This document shows positions 26,192-32,191 of a DNA stretch of 58,772 nucleotides, in pieces. Made by a program: the position numbers and the translations under genes. Position 1 is the stretch's first letter. Each line of letters starts with the position of its first letter. The DNA comes from Methanothrix sp. (GTDB taxonomy: Archaea; Halobacteriota; Methanosarcinia; Methanotrichales; Methanotrichaceae). Below the pieces are notes generated by a model. That model saw only the letters and a program-made list of their open reading frames with translations, was not told the DNA's origin and ran no database searches. The stretch covers positions 1 to 58,772 of the forward strand of contig JAPKYA010000036.1 of NCBI GenBank assembly GCA_026394565.1, given 5' to 3'.

Positions 26192-26560
26192 ATGAATCAT
26201 GTCGATAGAGCATTTTTCTTCACGAGGATTGACAGCAAAGATGAACTGATGGACGCGATGTTCAACCACAAATGGCCTCTTTGCTGCAGCTTTTATCACG
26301 AGAAACTGCTCTACCTGAGCGATGGTGAATGTGAGGACATGCCGGAATACGCCATCGTGGCTATTGACAAAACTGATGGGCGCTTCGGCGTTCATGGCCG
26401 CGAGGTGGGAAGGATCAAGCCTGCGAGCATGCAGCCCGCAGAGACGCCAAAGTTCATCCAGGAGATGAATGCGGGCATTCGCAATGTCGGGAATCCAGTC
26501 CAGTTCGTGGCAGAGCCAAAATGGCACCATAGCTGTCAGCTTTGCAGCTTGGAAGATTAG
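26192..26560 (+). CDS. 122-residue protein with C-terminal HH/CxxC site, unknown
   Basis: Starts at ATG 26192 with AGGAAGGTGA 6-7 bases upstream, and 22 bases after the His-rich peptide. Visible: MNHVDRAFFFTRIDSKDEL, a CC pair (WPLCCSFYHEK), a GDGE... acidic patch, and the C-terminal WHHSCQLCSLED, a compact HHxCxxC site likely to bind metal. The middle (YAIVAIDKTDGRFGVHGREVG) looks like a two-strand beta hairpin. Family unknown. Its coupling to His-rich genes suggests a metal chaperone or sensor, an inference from context only. Confidence 0.65.
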   Translation: MNHVDRAFFFTRIDSKDELMDAMFNHKWPLCCSFYHEKLLYLSDGECEDMPEYAIVAIDKTDGRFGVHGREVGRIKPASMQPAETPKFIQEMNAGIRNVGNPVQFVAEPKWHHSCQLCSLED

Positions 26561-27026
26561 CGTTTGCCGTTTACCTGCCGTTTTTAATTTTTGGTTAAAC
26601 CAGGACCGAGAGTTGCTACTTAAATACTGGAAATCGCAATTCTGATGCGTTCATATCTATATTTTGATTTGTCTCTAATAGAGTAAAATGGCTTTATTTA
26701 TACAACATAGGCATCTACATTGAAGAAAATTGAGCACTCTATTGATTACATGCGCGAGGGAATCTCGCCACTAAATCACAATGCAGCAGGTTCGATAGGA
26801 GATCGACATATTCTCTTATCTGGCAGCGTCTTTCTCCCGGAAATCATTATGACGCATCTAGCTTATCAATTATCCGTCCTACTAATATAGTTTCCTAAAG
26901 CAAGATATATCCTAATAACATAATTGAAACAGAAGATTTATGCATAATCGCAAGAATGGTGCTACAAATAGCAGCTATTCTCTTTTACAAAAGTTATGTC
27001 CATCCTTTAAAAAGTCCACAAAAAGG
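26561..27026. other. Intergenic region, no gene seen
   Basis: About 465 AT-rich bases. A TATA-like CTTTATTTATAC near 26692-26703 has no gene within reach downstream. Short pieces read openly on the plus strand (for example after 26720) but lack a ribosome site and are not convincing. No tRNA fold was recognised. Confidence 0.3.
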
Positions 27027-27035
27027 ATTATATAT
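27027..27035 (+). promoter_or_regulatory. TATA box with BRE for the Cys/His peptide gene
   Basis: AAAAGG (BRE-like) followed by ATTATATAT lies about 51-59 bases before the ATG at 27086. Transcription is expected near 27055-27060, giving a 25-30 base leader with the GGAGGTGAA ribosome site. This makes the small gene a separate transcription unit. Confidence 0.5.
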
Positions 27036-27085
27036 CGGATCCATGTAATTAATTGCTATCAACAATGAAATGGAGGTGAATCTAA

Positions 27086-27202
27086 ATGTGTTGCCATGAT
27101 GATAATAAGCACGCACACGCACACGCTCACGATGGAAAAGAGCACGTCCATGAGCACATCCACGACGCAGAGCACAAGCACGGACACAAGTGCTGCCATT
27201 AA
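27086..27202 (+). CDS. 38-residue Cys/His-rich peptide, probable metal-binding
   Basis: ATG at 27086, ribosome site GGAGGTGAA at 27072-27080, stop at 27200-27202. The 38 residues begin MCCH and end KCCH, with the middle HAHAHAH and HVHEHIHD and HKHGHK: four Cys and 13 His, about 45% metal-ligating residues. The symmetrical CC ends and His core would fit a metallothionein-like zinc/nickel/copper store. It has its own promoter and terminator, so it is a discrete small gene. No family recognised; length is below typical gene-finder limits. Confidence 0.7.
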   Translation: MCCHDDNKHAHAHAHDGKEHVHEHIHDAEHKHGHKCCH

Positions 27203-27310
27203 TGCCGAAACAACTTTCGAAAAATTTTAGTTTGAAGAGGTGATCCGGGCAGTTGATCCCTGAGGCGAACAGCTAGGAATCAATGCCAGGATTGTTCCTA
27301 ATGGCGCAGC

Positions 27311-27351
27311 AAATCCATCTGGATTTGTCAATATGTCTTGTTTTTTTTTTT
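27311..27351 (+). terminator. Hairpin plus T-tract terminator
   Basis: AAATCCATCTGGATTT (27311-27326) is a perfect short hairpin followed within 15 bases by an 11-base T run (27341-27351). It lies downstream of the Cys/His peptide gene and would end its transcript. Confidence 0.55.
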
Positions 27352-27367
27352 GTTCATTTCCTCTGGC

Positions 27368-27562
27368 TCAATAATAAATCTGGACCCTCCTGAGCGGATT
27401 ATTTTTTCTATCTACCAGGATGACTTCCTCTCCATTCTCAATTCCCGGATCTGAAGCTATAACCTGTCCCGAGAACAGCATTCCTCCACGGGCAATGAAG
27501 GGTACAGCTGCATCTGAGACCACTACCCTGCTGATTGATGATTTATCTGCTTCGGACATCAT
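27368..27562 (-). CDS. Short PUA-like domain protein, possibly a fragment
   Basis: 64 residues. SRVVVSDAAVPFIARGGMLFSGQVIASDPGI followed by NGEEVILVDRKNNPL fits the N-terminal two thirds of a PUA domain as found at the end of archaeosine tRNA-guanine transglycosylases. An AGGAG site stands about 7 bases upstream of the ATG at 27562. The protein stops before the final PUA strand, so it is either a very small stand-alone RNA-binding module or a remnant of a longer gene. Confidence is limited. Confidence 0.5.
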   Translation of the reverse strand: MMSEADKSSISRVVVSDAAVPFIARGGMLFSGQVIASDPGIENGEEVILVDRKNNPLRRVQIYY

Positions 27563-27725
27563 GCAAACTCCTGTTATGTGATTTATTCAATATTGATATT
27601 ACTAAGTAATAAACTTTTCGATAGTATTGCTATTGATATGGGCCCATGAGATCGAAACAGCATCAATAAGCCATCTTAAGAATCATGAGATCCCTGAAAA
27701 ATATGACTATGCGCCCAGAGTTTAA

Positions 27726-27847
27726 GTCAGGTCGATCTTACAATGAGCTTTCGGATCAGGCAAGCGTTTTCTCGATTAAGGATAAATGACCGCTTCAGAA
27801 AGGAGCAAGCCTGATGCCTCAGATGGAGTGTATCGGATCGACCTGAC
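27726..27847. repeat. 122-base imperfect palindrome with 12-base perfect outer arms
   Basis: GTCAGGTCGATC at 27726-27737 is the exact reverse complement of GATCGACCTGAC at 27836-27847. Nested inside are ATCAGGC/GCCTGAT and AAGCG/CGCTT pairs, so either strand could fold into one long interrupted hairpin. No protein frame is present. It may be a miniature palindromic element or a structured RNA. Confidence 0.55.
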
Positions 27848-27892
27848 GTAAGTAGTAGTTACTTAATCATAATAATAAGCTTTTTGGTAATA

Positions 27893-27991
27893 CTAGATGA
27901 TGGTTCCCGTGAAGCAGATGATGCTGGCCGTTATGAGCGAGGCCAGCATCATGTAGATCACCCTGCTACAGCGAGGCTCAAATAAAGCCAT
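27893..27991 (-). CDS. Possible 32-residue single-span membrane peptide
   Basis: An ATG at 27991 opens 32 codons: MALFEPRCSRVI followed by one hydrophobic segment YMMLASLITASIICFTG. No clear ribosome site was found and the longer frame to 28084 runs through a repeat element, so this could be a chance frame or the tail of a lost gene. Confidence 0.25.
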   Translation of the reverse strand: MALFEPRCSRVIYMMLASLITASIICFTGTII

Positions 27992-28038
27992 GAATGTGAG
28001 AGGATAAAAAAAGAGTCGTTGTGAACGTCTGATTGTTC

Positions 28039-28106
28039 TTCGCTCCTTCGCGCCTTCGCGGCTTCGCGCGAGATTCCTTTTCACGCGAAGACGCGAAGCC
28101 GCGAAG
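28039..28106. repeat. CGCGAAG-type inverted repeat
   Basis: CTTCGCGCCTTCGCGGCTTC near 28047-28066 and the complementary ACGCGAAGACGCGAAGCCGC near 28083-28102 form an imperfect hairpin. A further short copy (GCGCGAAGCCGCGAAGGGCG) occurs near 44109-44128. A dispersed, GC-rich palindromic family. Confidence 0.6.
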
Positions 28107-28790
28107 TCAAAATATATTATCCGAATTGGCTTGAATCTCCTTTGCCAGAAGCGTCATGTTATTGTAAACAGCCGAGGATTGGCTGAAAATGACTGCCGTC
28201 TCATTATGCAATAGATAAGTGCGGTTTTGGCTTTCGCTCGCCTGGCCGGCGCTTTCTGCAGACGAATCCGCATAGCCTCTTGCTTCCCCCAACATGGATT
28301 TCATCCGGTTCACATTTCCTTCTACCTCAGTAGAAAGGGCCAGCGTCTTTCCGTAGGCCTCATCGGTCTTATTGAAAAAGACTCCTGCCTGGGCGGCGTT
28401 TGTGGCCGAAGCCTCGGTTCCTGATTCGGCTCTTTTCAGCAGGGATTGGATATTTTGCTCTTTCTCATCCGTCTTGTCCAGCAACGATTTTGTCTCGTTA
28501 TACATGGTTTTTATTTCGTCTCTGGCAGATACGGACTCGTCCCTGGCCGCGCCAGCCTTTATCATCATATTAGGGCTCAGGGCCATTGGCTGGGGCATGC
28601 TGGGCATCACGAAACCGGACCTGGTAAATTGATAGTTCTGGCCGGGCAGCTTTGCACCCGCATCCAGATTGATGACCTGGTCTCTGATTCCGTTGCCCAG
28701 ATAGAAATAATCCGTTCCAACTGACGGCCAAGACAGGGCGAGGAGCATCAGAATTGATACCGCGATTTTAGGATTCATGCAATCTATCAC
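28107..28790 (-). CDS. Secreted coiled-coil protein of unknown function
   Basis: 227 residues; signal peptide MNPKIAVSILMLLALSWPSVG from the Met at residue 5, or with MIDC in front. The mature start carries FYLGNGIRDQVINLDAG. From about residue 85 to the end are heptad-like helices rich in Ala, Ser, Glu and Asn (KTMYNETKSLLDKTDEKEQNIQSLL..., NRMKSMLGEARGYADSSAESAG) with several N-x-S/T sequons. It could be a surface fibre or adhesin stalk. No C-terminal anchor. It reads away from the CGCGAAG repeat, which starts where the gene ends. Confidence 0.65.
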   Translation of the reverse strand: MIDCMNPKIAVSILMLLALSWPSVGTDYFYLGNGIRDQVINLDAGAKLPGQNYQFTRSGFVMPSMPQPMALSPNMMIKAGAARDESVSARDEIKTMYNETKSLLDKTDEKEQNIQSLLKRAESGTEASATNAAQAGVFFNKTDEAYGKTLALSTEVEGNVNRMKSMLGEARGYADSSAESAGQASESQNRTYLLHNETAVIFSQSSAVYNNMTLLAKEIQANSDNIF

Positions 28791-28960
28791 TCCAATTTTG
28801 GTATGCTTTTCCGATTATATAATACTTTTTTCTAATTTGTTAATAATTCATGTTAATATTATTACTAATATTATGACCTTAGATATATTGGTGTAGATAC
28901 TCATAAGATCACAATCGTCCAGCTTTGCCGCTCCGGCGGACGAACGATACCACTGATGAA

Positions 28961-29788
28961 CTACACCAGGAGCGGATTATTTAACTCTGAAGAAAGGGCC
29001 ATCTTTGCATTGGACGCGCCATTAAAAGAGCGGATGGGCACTATATAAGGTCTGCCGGAGACGTTCATCACCATGGCCTCAATTCCGAAGACTGCAGCCA
29101 TGTTCTCAGCGCTGAGCAACAGGCCTAGATGGCCCTTTGCATAGATCTTTCCCTTGACCAGCATGGCCAGCTTGTCCGAGAACCGGGAGGCCAAATTGAG
29201 GTCGTGGATGGCCATCACCGCGGAGATCTTCTTCTCATGCACCATGTCCCTGACGATCTCCATCACCTCCAGTTGATGCCTCATGTCCAGATTGGAGGTC
29301 GGCTCGTCTAAGAGGAGCACGGCGGGCTCCTGGGCCAGAGCGCGAGCGATGAGCACTTTTTGCCTCTGGCCCCCGGAAAGCTGGGAAAAGTCCCTCATGG
29401 CCAGATCCTCCAGATGCAAAAGCTCCAGGATCCCGGCCACCTTATCCAGGTCGGCGTCGGAGACCTGCCAGCTTATGTGAGGCTTTCTGCCCATGAGCAC
29501 CGTATCGAAGACGGTTGTGGACAGGGAGCTGGTGCTGCTCTGGGGAACGTAGCCGATGGCCCTGGCGATCTCCTGCCGGCTCAAGCTCTCGATGTCTCTT
29601 CCGTCCAGAAAGATGCAGCCTTTGGGCCTTAAAATACGATCAATGCACTTGATGAGCGTTGTCTTTCCCGAGCCGTTGGGCCCCACCAGGCTTACAATTT
29701 CTGAGTCATGTACTGCTAAATTGACATCCTCGAGGATCTTGTGGCTGCTATAACTGAATGAAAGGCCTTTTATCTCAATCTTTACCAA
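28961..29788 (-). CDS. FecE/BtuD-type ABC ATPase (siderophore/cobalamin class), orphan
   Basis: 275 residues from a TTG at 29788; an ATG at 29818 adds ten residues but overlaps the upstream gene by 44 bases. IEIKGLSFSYSSHKIL opens the domain; Walker A GPNGSGKTT, Q-loop YVPQSS, signature LSGGQRQKV, Walker B AVLLLDEPTSNLD, switch AIHDLN. The tail ASRFSDKLAMLVKGKIYAKG is typical of FecE/BtuD importers of iron-chelates or B12. No FecCD permease or binding protein is adjacent, so the ATPase is orphaned here. Upstream is a small unknown gene overlapping it. Confidence 0.85.
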   Translation of the reverse strand: MVKIEIKGLSFSYSSHKILEDVNLAVHDSEIVSLVGPNGSGKTTLIKCIDRILRPKGCIFLDGRDIESLSRQEIARAIGYVPQSSTSSLSTTVFDTVLMGRKPHISWQVSDADLDKVAGILELLHLEDLAMRDFSQLSGGQRQKVLIARALAQEPAVLLLDEPTSNLDMRHQLEVMEIVRDMVHEKKISAVMAIHDLNLASRFSDKLAMLVKGKIYAKGHLGLLLSAENMAAVFGIEAMVMNVSGRPYIVPIRSFNGASNAKMALSSELNNPLLV

Positions 29789-30044
29789 ATTGTATCTCTT
29801 CTCCCACGATAAGCCCATGGTCAGGCTTTGCCCTCAAGCGGATGTACTGATCCCCGCAGCGCACGCCAATTGCTGGGATCTCCTCTTGTGCGGTGGCGCT
29901 TTCCAGTACCAACAGGCTCCTCTCGTCTAAAGATCTCAGTCTGCTGGAATCATAACCATCTCTGCTGAGAAATATTGCGGTTACCAGATCAAATCCTTTA
30001 TCGAAGCAACTTTTTCTGATATCTGTGATCATCAGCGAGGTCAT
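29775..30044 (-). CDS. 89-residue hypothetical protein upstream of the ABC ATPase
   Basis: ATG at 30044 with AGGA 5-8 bases before it. A short alpha/beta protein: MITDIRKSCFDKGFDLVTAIFLSRDGYDSS, LRSLDERSLLVLESA, EEIPAIGVRCGDQYIRLRAKPDHGLIVGEEIQF. The last part looks like a small beta-barrel. The 3' end overlaps the ATPase, suggesting coupling. Codon pattern and a ribosome site support a real gene, but I do not recognise the family. Confidence 0.5.
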   Translation of the reverse strand: MTSLMITDIRKSCFDKGFDLVTAIFLSRDGYDSSRLRSLDERSLLVLESATAQEEIPAIGVRCGDQYIRLRAKPDHGLIVGEEIQFGKD

Positions 30045-30334
30045 AGCATTCCTGCTTCCAACTTTATGATCTTGTTTTTTCAGAAGAGGAGTCCGGTCTG
30101 GCAGTGACCGGAGCCCAACGACAGGTAGACGACGGTAAAGGAGGTCAGTGACTTTCTGTCGCCATCCTGTGGGTTAGGATATTACTGGTTAATATGCTTT
30201 TTGCCTTTAGTAGCAATACAATTTTTGGAGAAAGCATTGGGGACGAGAGCGAGCGAAGCCGGAAAGAGAGATGAGTCCAGGCTGAAGATGGTAAAAAAGG
30301 ACTGGGCACGGCAATTATCCGCTTTCCTTGAACC
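30045..30334. other. Intergenic, no gene seen
   Basis: 290 bases with several short dyads such as TCCGGTC/GACCGGA around 30090-30111. A plus-strand frame at 30201 runs antisense into MC1 and is rejected. Confidence 0.3.
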
Positions 30335-30607
30335 TCAAATTTTCTCCAGCTTTTCTTCGCCGATCTTCTTTACAGTCGGCTTCCAGATCTTCTTGGGCAT
30401 CCAGGCCGGGGCCTTCTTCGGTTTCTTTATCTGTTTTCTATTGCCCTGGAAAACATGAACCTTTTTGGTTCCCCGCTCCCTGAGCCTTATATCTGTGAAT
30501 CCTCTGGTGGCTGCCTTTAAGGCCGCTTGCCGGGGAGCTGTTCCTGCAAAGACGCCAATCTCGTTGCCCTCGGCGTCCCTGAGGGCGAAATTTCTATTTT
30601 CAGCTAT
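30335..30607 (-). CDS. Archaeal chromosomal protein MC1 paralogue with ATA in the start position
   Basis: 90 residues when read from the ATA at 30607: NRNFALRDAEGNEIGVF, PRQAALKAATRG, IRLRERGTKKVHVFQG, PAWMPKKIWKPTVKK. These are unmistakable MC1 blocks; MC1 is a monomeric DNA-bending chromatin protein. The family starts with Met two residues before the Asn-Thr-Arg-Asn-Phe block, and this gene has ATA exactly there, 7 bases after AGGTGG, a good ribosome site. The open frame continues further upstream to a TTG at 30658 through unrelated sequence. Either ATA initiates, or the gene lost its start by one base change. Confidence 0.7.
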   Translation of the reverse strand: MAENRNFALRDAEGNEIGVFAGTAPRQAALKAATRGFTDIRLRERGTKKVHVFQGNRKQIKKPKKAPAWMPKKIWKPTVKKIGEEKLEKI

Positions 30608-30624
30608 GATTATCCCACCTGCGC

Positions 30625-31045
30625 AAATTTCTGCCCATTTCCATGATCCTGGCAGCAAGCGTCTTCGCCTCCATAACTTCTGTGGTGGAGATCTCCAAGC
30701 AGCTCACCCAGACCCGAGCTGCTGCTCGGAGGCTCTTTCTTCTTTTGGATGAACAGCCGGCGGTACGCGAAGAATCTGATGAGGCTCCGCCGGGGCCGGT
30801 TGAGCCTATCGAGCCATCCATAGCCCTTCAGGATGTGAGCTTCCGCTATTCTCCTGTAGGAGCCGCGGGTCATAAGCACCCTCAGCTTCGAGATACCGGC
30901 GGGCTCTACGGTGGCTTTGGTGGGAATGGGCGGAGCGGGAAGGATATTGCTGGGCGGAAAAGAGCTGCGCGGCTATCCCCTGCCGGAGCTGCGCGGGCTG
31001 TTCTCTGTGGTCTCCCAGGATGTCTTTAATAAAAAAATCTCTGAA
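30625..31045 (+). pseudogene. Remnant of an MsbA/CydCD-type ABC exporter
   Basis: The plus strand reads the end of an exporter membrane domain and start of its ATPase: SVVEISKQLTQTRAAARRLFLLLD, then PSIALQDVSFRYSP. A frameshift follows; the other frame continues FEIPAGSTVALVGMGGAG and then jumps to ILLGGKELRGYPLPELRGLFSVVSQDVF. So the Walker A end and the following helix are deleted, and the rest of the ATPase is gone. It lies head-to-head with MC1, and its beginning overlaps the region in front of the MC1 start. Confidence 0.7.
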
Positions 31046-31062
31046 GGTTATTTGCCTGGCCT

Positions 31063-31479
31063 TCAAAGGAACTTCTGAATTTTTGCGGCTAATGCCGGCT
31101 TGGGGTAAGCGCCCACCAGTTTATCGATGAGCTTGCCGTTCTTGAAGATCATCATAGTGGGAATCGCCGAGATCCTGTGCTTGTTGGAAGTTTGCATATT
31201 CTCGTCGACGTTCAGCTTGCCGAAGACGGCCTTGCCCTTCATCTCCCTGGCCAGCTCTTCGATAATCGGCCCGATCATGCGGCAGGGTCCGCACCACTCC
31301 GCCCAGCAGTCCAGGATGAAGACAGGATACTTGCTGACTGTGGCATCAATGGTCGCGTCCGTTACCACAACGGGCTTGTCCGGCATCTCTGCCGACGGTT
31401 GTGCGGATTTGTTCATCATCTGTTCCATTTTCTTCCTTTTTATCTCTTCCAGCTCGTCCAAGCTCAATCCTCCAAGCAA
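31063..31479 (-). CDS. trxA: Thioredoxin with a charged N-terminal extension
   Basis: 138 residues: active site DCWAEWCGPCRMIGPII, cis-Pro region ISAIPTMMIFKNGK, and GAYPKPALAAKI at the end. The first 40 residues are an extension (LDELEEIKRKKMEQMMNKS) not part of the thioredoxin fold. Disulfide reductase in the cytoplasm. Its start overlaps the 3' end of the DUF1638 gene by 16 bases, so the two are translated together, a recurring pairing for methanogen redox proteins that I can only state as context. Confidence 0.9.
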   Translation of the reverse strand: MLGGLSLDELEEIKRKKMEQMMNKSAQPSAEMPDKPVVVTDATIDATVSKYPVFILDCWAEWCGPCRMIGPIIEELAREMKGKAVFGKLNVDENMQTSNKHRISAIPTMMIFKNGKLIDKLVGAYPKPALAAKIQKFL

Positions 31480-32042
31480 TCTTTTGCCTTGACTATGAGG
31501 GATTTGAAGTGTCCCAGATCCACGGGCATTATGGTGAAGGGCAGGTTAGTGAAGTCAAAGAACTGCAAAAGCTCTTCCTCGCGCCCCGCCGCGTCCTTCA
31601 GGGTGTCCAGGTAGACCGACCCCCGAAAAGAGCCCATCTGCATCCTGGCCTCCTCCGGACCCCAGTTCAGGCGACGGAAAATGTCCTTCCAGGCATCCAG
31701 CCAGCCCGGGGAGAGGTAGAAGAAAAGCCCATCCTTGGCCTTCTTCTCCATGCCTTTGCGGGTGATGAAGGCATCCACGCAGTTCTGGCACTCGATAAGT
31801 GCAGCATGGTAGGGCTTGAGGATCTCCTCAATCCTAGGATGGCACTGGCCATATACTACTATCGTGCCCTCGCTTCCATCCGCCCGGCACTTTTCCAGCT
31901 CGGCCACTAGAGCCCCTTTTAAGTCATCGAAGTCCACATGCAGGCCTGCTCCCAGGTAGTGGGCCTCAAAGGGAAAGTCCAGCTCTCTATGCAGCGCCTC
32001 GATCTCCTTTTCAAATATGCCGCAAGCGATGATTGCATACAT
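31464..32042 (-). CDS. DUF1638 family protein
   Basis: 192 residues: MYAIIACGIFEKEIEAL opens the family, and VVYGQCHPRIEEI, IECQNCVDAFI carry the conserved cysteines that could bind a metal or corrinoid. DUF1638 occurs in methanogens and methylotrophic bacteria, often near corrinoid methyltransferases, function unestablished. The gene overlaps the thioredoxin gene downstream, suggesting that its Cys pair (CQNC) is kept reduced by that thioredoxin. Confidence 0.75.
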   Translation of the reverse strand: MYAIIACGIFEKEIEALHRELDFPFEAHYLGAGLHVDFDDLKGALVAELEKCRADGSEGTIVVYGQCHPRIEEILKPYHAALIECQNCVDAFITRKGMEKKAKDGLFFYLSPGWLDAWKDIFRRLNWGPEEARMQMGSFRGSVYLDTLKDAAGREEELLQFFDFTNLPFTIMPVDLGHFKSLIVKAKDCLED

Positions 32043-32092
32043 AGCTGCATCACTTTAGGGCGGCAATAGGATATATCTGTGATCCTTGATTT

Positions 32093-32165
32093 TTGCTCGA
32101 TGGCGTAACTGATGGAACGCCCGAGCATTTGTCTCCAAGCCCCGATGAAAGCCTCTCCTTTCATT
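32093..32165 (-). pseudogene. Small relic of a response-regulator/kinase linker
   Basis: The minus strand reads MKGEAFIGAWRQMLGRSISYAIEQK. Compare KGEVDGILLSRSISYAIERK in the intact kinase at 42064-43209: the same junction between receiver and kinase. No surrounding domain remains, so this is a relic between the DUF1638 gene and the large kinase. Confidence 0.4.
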
Positions 32166-32191
32166 CCAGATGGTCGCCTTCGCTTCAATTT

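Noticed and set aside
26026-27202. CAC/CAT-rich tracts considered as simple DNA repeats
   Set aside because: Synonymous codons vary, frames have strong ribosome sites and correct stops, and two independent genes show it; a coding origin explains them better.
28039-28106. Clustered CGCGAAG units considered as a CRISPR array
   Set aside because: Units are 9-16 bases with no spacers of constant length and they pair as a hairpin, so this is a palindromic repeat, not an array.
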